Both the position numbers and the translations under genes were made by a program. From Oceanirhabdus sp. W0125-5 (GTDB taxonomy: Bacteria > Bacillota > Clostridia > Clostridiales > Clostridiaceae), in assembly GCF_027938815.1 (NCBI RefSeq), contig NZ_CP115913.1, positions 4,312,001 to 4,376,000 on the forward strand: DNA of 64,000 nucleotides. The letters are read 5' to 3'. This document shows positions 26,153 to 35,363 of the stretch, piece by piece; position 1 is the stretch's first letter, and each line of letters opens with the position of its first letter. The notes beneath the pieces were generated by a model. The model searched no databases. It was not told the origin of the DNA and saw only the letters and a program-made list of their open reading frames with translations.

Positions 26153-26874
26153 TTTATTAATTGATTATACCATTCTCTAAGTTCATCATAAAGAGAACAC
26201 CTCTGATATTTCTTTCTACCTAATGAATTAACCCACATGATACCCATAAGACTATTTGTAATAAAGGCTCCATCACATTCCATTGCTTCCTTTAAGGTTA
26301 TCTCACTCTCATTAATAATATCCTTGAATTTTTCAACAAACTTTTCTCGAATTATCCCATTTAATAATCCACATTCAACTTTAGGTGTTATTATCTTATC
26401 TCCTTTTATGAAAAATATATTTGAAACAGCACCTTCAGCAATATATCCTTTTGTATTTAGAAATATTACCTCATCAAAGCCTTCACTACTTGCTTTTCTC
26501 TTTTCAATAATATTGTCGTAGTAATTGAAACTCTTCAAATATGTCATATTACTGGTTTCATTTCTCATAACCTTAGATAACTTTAATGAAAACCCCTTCT
26601 CATAATGCTCTTCCCCATAAAGGATATCTCTCATCTCATATACTGTATTTTTTTCTGATACCATTATTTTAAGTGCACAGTTATACTTTGTAATGTGTTC
26701 TTTAACCTCATCTATACAAATCTTTTTATCTATTCCAAGTTTCATTAATCCTGAATTTAATCTATTTAAATGCTCCTCTAAAAAAACAGGTTCTTTTCTA
26801 ATTAATATTGTTTCAAAACATCCTCTTCCGTAAAAGAATCCATCATCATATGAAATACACTTATCTTTATTCAT
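26137..26874 (-). CDS. pabC: Aminodeoxychorismate lyase (4-amino-4-deoxychorismate lyase)
   Basis: 245 residues of fold-type IV PLP enzyme. Visible: YDDGFFYGRGCFETI at the start, K114-type lysine in LKSFNYYDNI, then GFDEVIFLNTKGYIAEGAVSN and CGLLNGIIRE. It releases pyruvate from aminodeoxychorismate to give p-aminobenzoate. Its ATG overlaps the pabB stop by 8 bp, which fixes it as PabC rather than a free branched-chain aminotransferase. Confidence 0.93.
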   Translation of the reverse strand: MNKDKCISYDDGFFYGRGCFETILIRKEPVFLEEHLNRLNSGLMKLGIDKKICIDEVKEHITKYNCALKIMVSEKNTVYEMRDILYGEEHYEKGFSLKLSKVMRNETSNMTYLKSFNYYDNIIEKRKASSEGFDEVIFLNTKGYIAEGAVSNIFFIKGDKIITPKVECGLLNGIIREKFVEKFKDIINESEITLKEAMECDGAFITNSLMGIMWVNSLGRKKYQRCSLYDELREWYNQLIKKNKE

Positions 26875-28234
26875 TACACAATGCCCTCATCAATGCTTTA
26901 GCCTTATGCAATGTTTCCTCATACTCAAATTCCTCTTCAGATTCCCAAGTGATTCCTCCACCTACTCCAAAATAAGCAGTACCCTCCTTAAGCATTATCG
27001 TTCTAATAACAATATTAATATCGCAGTTTCCATCAAAGCCAAGATATCCAATAGATCCTGTATATATATTTCTCCTTACCTTCTCCATCTCATCAATAAT
27101 CTCCATAGCTCTAATCTTAGGCGCCCCTGTAATAGATCCTCCTGGGAAAGCAACTCTAATAGAATCTATAATATCCTTCCCCTCTTCAAGCTCACCTCTA
27201 ATATTAGACACAAGATGGAATACAGTAGGATATTCTTCTATCTCAAATAACTCAGTAACCTTAACAGTATTTAATTTACATACTCTACTAAGGTCGTTTC
27301 TCTCTAAATCCACTATCATAAGAAGTTCAGATTTATCCTTCTCACTATTCATTAGTTCTTTTCTATTCTTTTCATCCTCCTCAGGATTTTTCCCTCTAGG
27401 TCTTGTTCCTTTTATTGGTCTTGTATCAATAACACCTTCTCTAACTTTTAAAAACCTTTCTGGAGAACATGATAGTATTTCAAACTCATCAAGCTTCATA
27501 TAAGCCCCAAATTGAGCAGGATTAATAGTTCTTAAATCATTATATATATCATATCCACTTCTTCCAACTGGACACTGAAAGCGTTGGGTAAGATTCATTA
27601 TATATACATCACCACTACGTATATAATCTCTAACCTTTCCAACTGCCTTTATATATTCTTCCTTCTCAAAGTTAGAGGTGAATTTTGTAAAATCAATTTC
27701 CTCACCAACTTCAGGTTTCTCAATTGTTTCTCCACTCTTAATTATACTCTCTATTTCATCAATGCTTTTCTCAGCTTTCTCCTTAATCCCTAAACCTGTT
27801 ACAAAGGTTGTTTTATTCAGATTATCAAATATTATTACATTATCATAAAAATTAAAATAAATCTTAGGAATCTCAATATCTTCCTTAGCTATTTCTGTAA
27901 TTTTTTCAAAGTCTCTTCCTAGGTCATATGAGAAATACCCTATACCCCCTCCAATAAAAGGAAAGTTAGTATTATTCTCTATCTTATAGTCCTGTAAAAT
28001 ATCTTTAATCTTATCTAACACATCCCCATTTGCAGCTTCACCATTAAAAACATATTCTTTAGTATCACCTTTTATTTTTATAAAAGGATTAATACCTAAA
28101 AATGAGTACCTTCCAGAACCAGAAAAATCTTTACCGCTGTCTAGAAAAACAACCTCTTCTTCATTCTTAAAGAGTGAAAAAATATCAAATGTGGTCAGTT
28201 CAGTGTTTATTTGTCTAATATATACCTCTTTCAC
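26867..28234 (-). CDS. pabB: Aminodeoxychorismate synthase component I
   Basis: 455 residues from a GTG at 28234, chosen because AAAGGAG lies 8 nt upstream; the frame is open to an ATG at 28264 with no site. The N-terminal domain has FLGINPFIKIKG-type strands. The chorismate-binding domain holds SCSPERFLKV, DTRPIKGTRPRG, MIVDLERNDLSRV, FPGGSITGAPK and YTGSIGYLGF. It converts chorismate with ammonia from PabA. The reading frame overlaps pabA by 20 bp and pabC by 8 bp. TrpE is the main alternative, but the pab/fol context decides. Confidence 0.95.
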   Translation of the reverse strand: MKEVYIRQINTELTTFDIFSLFKNEEEVVFLDSGKDFSGSGRYSFLGINPFIKIKGDTKEYVFNGEAANGDVLDKIKDILQDYKIENNTNFPFIGGGIGYFSYDLGRDFEKITEIAKEDIEIPKIYFNFYDNVIIFDNLNKTTFVTGLGIKEKAEKSIDEIESIIKSGETIEKPEVGEEIDFTKFTSNFEKEEYIKAVGKVRDYIRSGDVYIMNLTQRFQCPVGRSGYDIYNDLRTINPAQFGAYMKLDEFEILSCSPERFLKVREGVIDTRPIKGTRPRGKNPEEDEKNRKELMNSEKDKSELLMIVDLERNDLSRVCKLNTVKVTELFEIEEYPTVFHLVSNIRGELEEGKDIIDSIRVAFPGGSITGAPKIRAMEIIDEMEKVRRNIYTGSIGYLGFDGNCDINIVIRTIMLKEGTAYFGVGGGITWESEEEFEYEETLHKAKALMRALCNE

Positions 28235-28817
28235 CCACACCACTCCTTTCTCTACAGCTTTCAATAAAATTCTTTATCATCTCATGTCCATATTCAGTTA
28301 GCTCTGCTTCAGGATGAAATTGAACCCCTTCAATAAAGAACTCTTTATGTCTCACACCCATTACGGTACCATCATCAGTTGATGCTGTTACCATGAGTGA
28401 CTGTGGAAGTTCTTCTTTATCAACTACAAGTGAATGATATCTAGTAACCTTAAATCTATTTGGAAGACCTCTAAATACACCCTTACCATCATTATTTATA
28501 AAGTGAACCTTACCATGAACAGGTTCTTCTCCCTTTATAACTTTTGCCCCAAATTCATGAGAAATTATTTGATGACCAAGACATATTCCCAAGATTGGTA
28601 TTTTCCCCTTAAACTCTTGAATGATTTCACTAGAAATCCCCCCATTTTCAGGAGTTCCGGGACCAGGCGATATTATTATTCCTTCAGGATTACTCTCCCT
28701 TATTAAGTTTATATCCACCTTATCATTTCTATATATTTTAATATTTTCTCCTAATTCTTTCACATATCTTACAAGGTTATACACAAAAGAATCATAGTTA
28801 TCGATCATTATGAACAT
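28215..28817 (-). CDS. pabA: Aminodeoxychorismate synthase component II (glutamine amidotransferase)
   Basis: 200 residues from ATG 28817 with AAGGGGA upstream. Class I amidotransferase: MIDNYDSFVYNL at the start, SPGPGTPENGG, the nucleophile cysteine in ILGICLGHQ, TRYHSLVV, and the catalytic His-Glu in VQFHPEAEL. It supplies ammonia to PabB. It is the first gene of the pab/fol operon. TrpG would look the same; the operon supports PabA. Confidence 0.94.
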   Translation of the reverse strand: MFIMIDNYDSFVYNLVRYVKELGENIKIYRNDKVDINLIRESNPEGIIISPGPGTPENGGISSEIIQEFKGKIPILGICLGHQIISHEFGAKVIKGEEPVHGKVHFINNDGKGVFRGLPNRFKVTRYHSLVVDKEELPQSLMVTASTDDGTVMGVRHKEFFIEGVQFHPEAELTEYGHEMIKNFIESCRERSGVGERGIY

Positions 28818-28960
28818 TCTAATCCCCTTCTTTACAAAACGTCTCATTATACATTATAATTTTACAATATGATTATATCATACAGATACATATGTTGTAT
28901 CAAAAGGAAATGAAATTGATATATACATAAAATATTATCAACCAGAGTGCATTAATTTTA

Positions 28961-29080
28961 GTTGAAAGTGGAAAATTGAAAACGATGGATGTTTCTCACT
29001 GGCTTGAGAAACTACATCTTGTTTTCTTTAGATCAATAAGATCTTACTCATTTTATCTGTGATAAAATATTGTATTATAA
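28961..29080. repeat. Hairpin-module repeat copy 4
   Basis: 7-bp array GTTGAAA, GTGGAAA, ATTGAAA, ACGATGG; then the hairpin GTTTCTCACTGGCTTGAGAAAC (28991-29012; split as GTTTCTCA and TGAGAAAC), GATCAATAAGATC and ATTTTATCTGTGATAAAAT. It lies in the divergent gap between pabA and the PHP gene. The other 28818-29223 bases show only AT-rich promoter-like sequence and AAAGGAG. Confidence 0.8.
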
Positions 29081-29223
29081 GTTCAATTATTTATGTTTTA
29101 AAAACCTCTTATTATAACAAAGACCTATAATAATTAATCATTATAGGTGATGAAATATAGATAATTAATGACTATAGCCCTTTAATCTAAAAATAGAATC
29201 ATAATTTATAAAGGAGAGATTTG

Positions 29224-30063
29224 ATGACATTAAGAGCAGATCTTCATATGCATACAACGAGCAGTGATGGTACTTTTTCACCAACTGAGCTTGTAAACCG
29301 TGCTAAGAATAAAGAAATAGATATAATTGCTATTACTGATCATGATACAGTGGAAGGAATAGAAGAAGCTATAGAAGCAGCTAAGAAATTAAACATAAAA
29401 GTTATACCAGGAATTGAACTATCAACAACTTATAATGGTGAAAATATTCACATCATTGGATACTTCAAAGGAAATGGATATAAAGATCCTTCCCTTATAA
29501 ACTTTCTTGAAGACCTGAAAGAAAAACGATTCACAAGAGCAAAGAAAATAGTAGAAAACATGAAATCAATACACAATATTCATATCTCATTTGACGAGAT
29601 AATGAAAAACTCAGATGGAGTAATAGCACGTCCTCATATTGCTCGAGAAATTTTAAAAGTTAGACCAGATTTAACATGGGATCAGGTATTCTACAAATAC
29701 TTAAGTGATGGGTGCCCAGCTTATATTCCTTCAGTTAAAGTTCCATTAGAAGAGGGAATAGCATTGTTAAAAAAATATGATGCTATTGTATCCCTAGCAC
29801 ACCCTACAATAATAAGAAAAACCCCAGTCAAAAAATTTATGGAATTTAATTTTGACGCAATGGAAGCAATATACCCAGAAAATAAATTTGGTGAAACAGG
29901 TAGATTCATTTCTTTATGTAATGAACACAATATACTTGTGACTGCTGGCTCAGATTTTCATGGTAACCTAACTCAAGATACTATGCATCATGATATTGGC
30001 ACAGTGGCTTTAGAAGGTGTTCATTTAGAAAATTTCTTGAAAGGGTTGGATTTGGAGCTTTAG
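29224..30063 (+). CDS. PHP-domain phosphoesterase (RNase AM / YciV-like)
   Basis: 279 residues from ATG 29224 (AAAGGAG 8 nt upstream; a TTG directly precedes it). Metal-site motifs: DLHMHTTSSDGTFSP, ITDHDT, PGIELSTTY, ARPHIAR, LAHPT and GSDFHG, in the order of PHP phosphoesterases. Family members remove phosphates from 3',5'-nucleoside bisphosphates or trim RNA 5' ends. It stands alone, flanked by two repeat copies. Confidence 0.9.
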   Translation: MTLRADLHMHTTSSDGTFSPTELVNRAKNKEIDIIAITDHDTVEGIEEAIEAAKKLNIKVIPGIELSTTYNGENIHIIGYFKGNGYKDPSLINFLEDLKEKRFTRAKKIVENMKSIHNIHISFDEIMKNSDGVIARPHIAREILKVRPDLTWDQVFYKYLSDGCPAYIPSVKVPLEEGIALLKKYDAIVSLAHPTIIRKTPVKKFMEFNFDAMEAIYPENKFGETGRFISLCNEHNILVTAGSDFHGNLTQDTMHHDIGTVALEGVHLENFLKGLDLEL

Positions 30064-30083
30064 AATGGAAAGCTTAAAAAGAA

Positions 30084-30220
30084 ATGTATAATGTATAATT
30101 GATAATGTATAATGAAAGATGGTTCTGACCAGTGGTCAGAACCTATATTTTTTGTTCTTAAGTTATTAAAAGTTTACTCATTTTATCTTGAGATAAAATA
30201 TTGTAATTAAATACAAAGTA
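30084..30220. repeat. Hairpin-module repeat copy 5
   Basis: 7-bp array ATGTATA, ATGTATA, ATTGATA, ATGTATA, ATGAAAG; the hairpin GGTTCTGACC-AGT-GGTCAGAACC (30121-30143); then TTTTATCTTGAGATAAAA (30181-30198). It begins 20 bp after the PHP stop. The rest of the gap to 30351 shows nothing further. Confidence 0.8.
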
Positions 30221-30351
30221 TATTAAGTAATATGTCCCTTATAACGATTAATATAAGTTTATTACTCTGGCATTCAGCTCTTTTTTAAAGTTAATATTAA
30301 TTTTAAATTTCTGTACTTAGTAACCCATAGGCGCCAATAAAAGACATCATA

Positions 30352-31356
30352 TTACTTATGATAAATTTCATACCATTCCTTTAACCATGTATATTGTGCG
30401 TTCAACCAATTATCATTTAGCCAATGAGAACCTTCTATAGGCGCTCTATTTATTGGGATAGTAGCATTTAACTCGTAATGTCTAAGTGCAATAAATAATG
30501 GTATTGAATCTCTCTCTAATTGGGACAGTGGAAATACTTTCGTATATCCCTCTAGAAAAACCTCAAGTGTTTTTTGTGTTTCCTTTATCTGTGTTTTATC
30601 TAAATTAAAATAATTTGTTTCATCACAATAAACTGCAATATCTAGCATATTGCACCCAATACCACATGCATCAAAATCAAAAAAAGCTACTTCATCATTT
30701 AATGTTTTTATAATATTGCCATCGTGAAAATCACCATGACAAAAACCAATACACTGTGGTTGCTTTGAATATAGCTCTTTTATTTTTTTGGATATTATTT
30801 CACCATAACTTTTAAAAAAACTAATTTCCTCTTCTTTTTTAGGAAAATATTTATTCATAACCTTTATAAAATTATCAATTATATAATCCTCATCTATCTT
30901 TGCCAGTCTGTCTAAATAAGGGTAATCTTTCATAACAGATCGCATTAGTGCCACTTGTTTACCTATCATTCTATGATCTTCATCTTTATGTTCCTCTGAT
31001 ATTTTTTTCTCATCAATAAAACTTATAACAACGACTTCCCTTTCACCTTCAGGAGCAAATATTGTGGTTGTGTTGCAATTATTTTTATTTTTATAAACTT
31101 TAGGAACTGTTATACCACTTTCCCTCAAATACTCCATTACATCAGCACTATTTTCAGCATTTTTCTTATGTAAAAGATCACTCTTGTATATTTTCATAAC
31201 GTATGATTGTTTATCATCTTCAATAAAGTACACATCTCCAATAAATGCTCTATGTAAGCGTAATGACTTCACATTTTTAATATTATAATATTCATCCAAT
31301 AGAATAATAAGATCATCATCTCTCAAGACAGAATATTCACAACTTGATTTAAACAT
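30352..31356 (-). CDS. APH-family phosphotransferase
   Basis: 334 residues from ATG 31356 (AAAGAGGTGG upstream). Protein-kinase-like fold of aminoglycoside/choline kinases: the ATP-lysine in QSYVMKIYK, the catalytic loop CHGDFHDGNI and the metal motif FFDFDACGIG. The HGDFHDGN form is typical of homoserine or CotS/APH-like kinases; an antibiotic target is not implied. It is a single gene. Confidence 0.85.
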   Translation of the reverse strand: MFKSSCEYSVLRDDDLIILLDEYYNIKNVKSLRLHRAFIGDVYFIEDDKQSYVMKIYKSDLLHKKNAENSADVMEYLRESGITVPKVYKNKNNCNTTTIFAPEGEREVVVISFIDEKKISEEHKDEDHRMIGKQVALMRSVMKDYPYLDRLAKIDEDYIIDNFIKVMNKYFPKKEEEISFFKSYGEIISKKIKELYSKQPQCIGFCHGDFHDGNIIKTLNDEVAFFDFDACGIGCNMLDIAVYCDETNYFNLDKTQIKETQKTLEVFLEGYTKVFPLSQLERDSIPLFIALRHYELNATIPINRAPIEGSHWLNDNWLNAQYTWLKEWYEIYHK

Positions 31357-31522
31357 ACTTGCCACCTCTTTCAATTTTCATATTAGTCAGTATATCTCTA
31401 TCATTATTTTCCTAATCATTACATGATTCTTTAATTGTAACACAATTAAAGGAATTAATGTTCAAATATAGAAATTAATCATAAGGCAACTTTCTATATT
31501 ATAAAAGGAGAATGACACTATT

Positions 31523-31771
31523 ATGAGAAATCTATTTCGCTTTCCTGGTCCGAATTCAATCTATAAAATCCCCGGTACCTTACCTGCTGGATTTTGGTCT
31601 GGATTATGGCATGGTTTAATTTCACCAATCACATTAATAATCAGTATATTTTATCCTAAAGTTAGAATGTATGAAACAAATAATAACATTTTTCTATATG
31701 ATTTAGGGTTTCTTTTTGGCGTATTATATACACTTCGTATAATTATCGGACTTACCAACAACTTCGTATAA
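31523..31771 (+). CDS. Conserved small membrane protein, 82 residues
   Basis: Starts with RFPGPNSIYKIPGTLPAGFW, then SGLWHGLISPITLIIS-type first helix, the invariant-looking KVRMYETNNN, and a second helix. This layout is found in a widespread family of short hypothetical membrane proteins; function unknown. AAAGGAG lies upstream of ATG 31523. It stands alone on the plus strand. Confidence 0.75.
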   Translation: MRNLFRFPGPNSIYKIPGTLPAGFWSGLWHGLISPITLIISIFYPKVRMYETNNNIFLYDLGFLFGVLYTLRIIIGLTNNFV

Positions 31772-31797
31772 AATTTTAAAATATTTATTATTTATAA

Positions 31798-31915
31798 TAC
31801 AATGTTTCATGGAAGATGAAACGAGTCAAAATTCATTGTCCAACACACAATACAATTAAAATTTCACGGAGTGAAATATCCTTCATTCTCCATTCTACAT
31901 TATCCATTATCCATT
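31798..31915. repeat. Hairpin-module repeat copy 6, right half
   Basis: GTTTCATGGAAGATGAAAC (31804-31822), the CATTGTCC..ACAAT pair, ATTTCACGGAGTGAAAT (31861-31877), then a 7-bp array (ATTCTCC, ATTCTAC, ATTATCC, ATTATCC, ATTA). It abuts the terminator of the M18 aminopeptidase. Confidence 0.8.
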
Positions 31916-31921
31916 AAAAAA

Positions 31922-31943
31922 AAAGCACCCCTCAGGGTGCTTT
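31922..31943 (-). terminator. Terminator of the M18 aminopeptidase
   Basis: AAAGCACCC-TGAG-GGGTGCTTT on the minus strand, followed by TTTTTT. Confidence 0.92.
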
Positions 31944-31947
31944 AAAA

Positions 31948-33363
31948 TTAAGCTTCTATTAAGAATGCTTTGTATCCTTTATATGCTTCATAAATGTCTG
32001 CTTTAGAAGCGATTTCCCATGGTGCGTGCATGTTGTGAAGAGCAACACCACTATCAATAACTTCCATTCCGTATTCAGCAAGGATGTATGCGATTGTTCC
32101 ACCGCCTCCTTGGTCAACTTTACCTAATTCTGAAGTCTGCCAGATTACTCCGTGCTTATCAAAGATGTTTCTTAACTCAGCGATGAACTCTGGGTTTGCA
32201 TCGTTACATCCACCTTTTCCTCTAGCTCCAGTGTATTTGTTTAATACTAGACCTTTACCGAAGAATGCATTGTTTCTCTTATCAGAAACTGATGGATAGT
32301 TAGGATCAAATGCAGCACTTACGTCTGAAGAAAGCATCTTAGAGTTAGCTAATGCTCTTCTTAACTTAAGATCATTATAATCTTCCATGATGTTGATGAT
32401 TTCAGCTACAGTGTTTTCGAAGAACTTACCTTTCATTCCAGTAGCACCTTGGCTTCCAACTTCTTCTTTATCAACAAGAAGACATACAGAAGTTCTCTTT
32501 GGAGTATCCATCTCAAGAATAGCCTCTAAAGAAGTGTATCCACAAATTCTATCATCATGACCATAAGCAAGAACCATTGAACTATCTAAGCCGTAATGTC
32601 TAGCTCTACCAGCTGGTACGATTTCTAACTCAGCAGAAACGAAATCTTCTTCTGTAATTCCGTATCTTTCGTTAAGAATTCTAAGTGTGTTAGCTTTAAC
32701 TCTGTTTTTAGCTTCTTTATCTTCGATTGGCATAGATCCAACACATACATTTAATGATTCACCATCAATACCTTTAGCTAAAGTCTTAGACATTTGGTCT
32801 GCTGATAAGTGAATTAATAAATCTGAAATACCTACAACTGGATCTTTCTCATCTTCACCAATAACGATGTTTACAATAGTTCCATCTTTTTTAACAACAA
32901 CTCCGTGTATAGCTAGTGGAATAGTTACCCACTGATACTTTTTAACTCCACCATAGTAGTGAGTTTTTAATAATGATATATCTGAATCTTCATAAAGAGG
33001 ATTTTGTTTTAAGTCTATTCTAGGAGAGTCAACGTGCGCACCTAATATGTTCATACCCTTCTCTAATGATTCTTCACCAATTAAGAACATAGCAAGAACT
33101 TTACCCATAAGTTGAGCATAAACTTTGTCTCCAGCTTTAAGTGTTTCTTTATTTTTTATAATGTCTTCAATATTTTTATACCCATTTTTTTCAGCAATCT
33201 CAATACTCTTTGTAATACATTCTCTTTCAGTCTTACACTCAGACATGAAATCTATGTATCTGTCACTTAATGCAAAAGCAGCATCTAGGTCTTCTTTTGA
33301 ATAAGAATCCCAAGCTAACTCATACTTTTTTTCCAATTTTAAATCTTTATTGTTCTTTTCCAT
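31948..33363 (-). CDS. M18 family aminopeptidase
   Basis: 471 residues from ATG 33363 with AGGAGG at 8 nt. M18 metal-site landmarks: GAHVDSPRIDLKQNPLYED, the VDKEEVGSQGATGM stretch carrying the catalytic Glu pair, and LHNMHAPWEIASK at the C-terminus. These cytosolic, dodecameric zinc peptidases release N-terminal residues. The gene is richer in G+C and uses more optimal codons than its neighbours, consistent with strong expression. Confidence 0.92.
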   Translation of the reverse strand: MEKNNKDLKLEKKYELAWDSYSKEDLDAAFALSDRYIDFMSECKTERECITKSIEIAEKNGYKNIEDIIKNKETLKAGDKVYAQLMGKVLAMFLIGEESLEKGMNILGAHVDSPRIDLKQNPLYEDSDISLLKTHYYGGVKKYQWVTIPLAIHGVVVKKDGTIVNIVIGEDEKDPVVGISDLLIHLSADQMSKTLAKGIDGESLNVCVGSMPIEDKEAKNRVKANTLRILNERYGITEEDFVSAELEIVPAGRARHYGLDSSMVLAYGHDDRICGYTSLEAILEMDTPKRTSVCLLVDKEEVGSQGATGMKGKFFENTVAEIINIMEDYNDLKLRRALANSKMLSSDVSAAFDPNYPSVSDKRNNAFFGKGLVLNKYTGARGKGGCNDANPEFIAELRNIFDKHGVIWQTSELGKVDQGGGGTIAYILAEYGMEVIDSGVALHNMHAPWEIASKADIYEAYKGYKAFLIEA

Positions 33364-33457
33364 ACCATTGCCTCCTAAACTATTTTTATACTCGAATAAA
33401 TACATTGTACTAAATTAACTAAGATATTACAATGTAAGATAGTAAAGTATCATAAAA

Positions 33458-34396
33458 TTATAGCCATTTTTTTTTCTTAAATATTATAATTAATAATAAT
33501 GTTATTAAAATCATTATTATTATAAAGTAATAATATCCATTTTCACATTCTAGAAATGGGATTCTCTTAAAATTCATTCCATACATACTTGTTAATAAAT
33601 TAAGTGGAAGAAATATTGCTGAGATTAAAGTGAAAATTTTCATCAATTCATTTGTTTTATTTGCTATCTCTGACTCGAATGCCTCTCTAACCAGAGCTAA
33701 ATCTTGTACTAGACTCTCAAGTGCAGTCAAAAGTTTATCAATTTTAGTATTAACCGAAACAAAATTTTTAATATATTCTTCTTCTATTATGTCATTTTCA
33801 TTACTTAGGATACTATCCCCTATATATCTAAGAGGATTTAAGTATTTTCTTGTTTTATAAACCTGCCGTCTTAAATGTATTAATTCATCTATCTGTTCAT
33901 TTTTGGGGTTTTTTAAAATATTTATCTCAATTGTATCTGCAAAGGCTTCAAGACTTTGAATTATATCGTAATTTCTTATAATTATTCTATCTAAAATATA
34001 ATAAAGAACAACACTAGGATTAGGTTTATCTTTTAACATAAAGCAATTTTTAGAACTTTTAATATCATCCAATAATTTTTCTATCAATTCTAATCTATCT
34101 TTGAATACTGTTATTATGTAATCTTTACTTAGATAAATATTTATTTCTTTTGCAATTATAATTTTATTTTTCATAATGAGAGCATTACACACTAAAAACA
34201 TATAATTACTATAGAAGCTAATTTTGGAAGCCTGTCTCATATCAATACATTCAAATATACTATCATCATCAAGATTTAGCTTTTCTTGAATATCTTTTAT
34301 TTCTTCACCTTTAACCAAAATCCAATAATTGCTCTTTCCTTCTTTCCATTCACCTTCAACTTCTTTAAAATTATCCATAATATCATATATTCTCAT
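33458..34396 (-). CDS. CorA-family Mg2+/divalent cation transporter
   Basis: 312 residues from ATG 34396 (GGTGGGG upstream); the open frame extends upstream to 34612 without a plausible start. The N-terminal 240 residues are the cytoplasmic funnel domain with a long helical stalk; two C-terminal helices carry the signature YGMNF between them (about residues 274-278). Highly basic C-terminus KKKKW. The CorA family is clear; the ion preferred is not. Confidence 0.92.
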   Translation of the reverse strand: MRIYDIMDNFKEVEGEWKEGKSNYWILVKGEEIKDIQEKLNLDDDSIFECIDMRQASKISFYSNYMFLVCNALIMKNKIIIAKEINIYLSKDYIITVFKDRLELIEKLLDDIKSSKNCFMLKDKPNPSVVLYYILDRIIIRNYDIIQSLEAFADTIEINILKNPKNEQIDELIHLRRQVYKTRKYLNPLRYIGDSILSNENDIIEEEYIKNFVSVNTKIDKLLTALESLVQDLALVREAFESEIANKTNELMKIFTLISAIFLPLNLLTSMYGMNFKRIPFLECENGYYYFIIIMILITLLLIIIFKKKKWL

Positions 34397-34685
34397 CTTA
34401 TAACCCCACCTTTTCAGTAGTATTTTTACCATATAAATAAATATTATTAATCTCAAAATCGTAATACTTTTTTTTACCATTTTCGATTTTTCCATTTCTT
34501 TACATTTGGCTCTTTTTCTACAATTACACAGCTTTTGTAAATATTTTACATTTTGTTTTCCTGCTGATAATTGTATTTTTTTGACAGTTAATGAAATTTT
34601 ATATAAGTCCATGTCATTCGATTTTTTTTACAAATTTTCAGCTAAATGGTAAAATATAGATACAATTTGGAAGGAGAGGGGAACT

Positions 34686-34841
34686 ATGAATTCAAAAACT
34701 TTTTATGGTAACACAATTAAATTTCTAAAGGAAATACTCAATTATTTTGTAGAGAGACTGGGGGTAGAAAATAAGTTAACCTTATTTGTTAGTCAAGTAC
34801 TAGATAGGTTTATAACTGTATATCAAAGATCCTATTGTTAA
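34686..34841 (+). CDS. Spo0E-like aspartyl-phosphate phosphatase
   Basis: 51 residues from ATG 34686, preceded by GGAGAGGGG. The Spo0E motif reads VSQVLDRFITVYQR (canonical SQELD.li..Y), and the upstream helix KFLKEILNYFVERLGVENK fits the first half of the hairpin. Spo0E proteins dephosphorylate Spo0A~P and delay sporulation. In this copy Val replaces the usual Glu of SQELD. A terminator follows at 34981. It is too short for most ORF-length cut-offs. Confidence 0.75.
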   Translation: MNSKTFYGNTIKFLKEILNYFVERLGVENKLTLFVSQVLDRFITVYQRSYC

Positions 34842-34980
34842 AATTATTTCATTAAATTATATTTATTCAACTTAAATCCACATTGAAATATATATTATTA
34901 AAACACAAATAAAACACAAATAAAAAATATATAAATAAAATATAAGTAAAATATAAAAAATTAATTTAAACATAAAAATA

Positions 34981-35010
34981 AAGGCTTTGGATAAACCAAA
35001 GCCTTCTTTA
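34981..35010 (+). terminator. Rho-independent terminator
   Basis: AAGGCTTTGG-ATAAA-CCAAAGCCTT followed by CTTTA, after an AT-rich 140-bp 3' region of the Spo0E-like gene (tandem AAAACACAAAT / AAATATA units). Confidence 0.8.
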
Positions 35011-35062
35011 TATTCTAATGAAATGTACAATAATTTCTTTTTAGAACAAAATTAAAGCAAAT

Positions 35063-35276
35063 AAAAAGCACACTAGGTGTGCATTTATTCTTTAATACAT
35101 CCCAAATCTGCCGGTAACTTACGTTGTTCATACCCGCCACTCAGCAGGTGGGCTCTTCTCATTATACTTCTGCCTTCTCTTCAAAGAGAGCATGCCATCC
35201 ATATACATTTCGATGATCCCTATATCATTTTGTCGGTTGAACAAAGTAAGCTTTACGAACAGCTCAGGATTCTTGT
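35063..35276 (-). ncRNA. ssrS: 6S RNA
   Basis: The minus-strand transcript begins near ATCCTGAGCTGTTCGTAA and ends GTAAGTTACCGGCAGATTTG then GGAT. The 5' TGAGnTGTTCGyAA and 3' CGGCA..T blocks match the conserved ends of bacterial 6S RNA. The ends pair (ATCC/GGAT, CTG/CAG, CTTAC..TGTTCA with TGAACA..GTAAG), leaving the long rod with a central bubble that mimics an open promoter and binds RNA polymerase. A terminator GCACAC-CTA-GTGTGC with TTTTT ends it at about 35063. About 215 nt, the usual size. The assignment is from conserved ends and structure, not from a database search. Confidence 0.8.
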
Positions 35277-35283
35277 TAAATTT

Positions 35284-35311
35284 ATTATATCATTATTAGA
35301 AATAAAATCAA
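35284..35311 (-). promoter_or_regulatory. Promoter of the 6S RNA
   Basis: TTGATT (35306-35311), 16-bp spacer, TATAAT (35284-35289) on the minus strand, placing +1 at about 35276. Confidence 0.8.
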
Positions 35312-35363
35312 TATTACTTTTACACTTTATTCATTGAAATTATTTCTTTTTAAAGGATTTTTA

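Noticed and set aside
30352..31356. Aminoglycoside resistance gene
   Set aside because: Only the general kinase fold is visible; no feature ties it to an antibiotic.
35077..35337. 86-residue plus-strand frame
   Set aside because: It is the reverse complement of the 6S RNA; no ribosome-binding site and no protein-like pattern.
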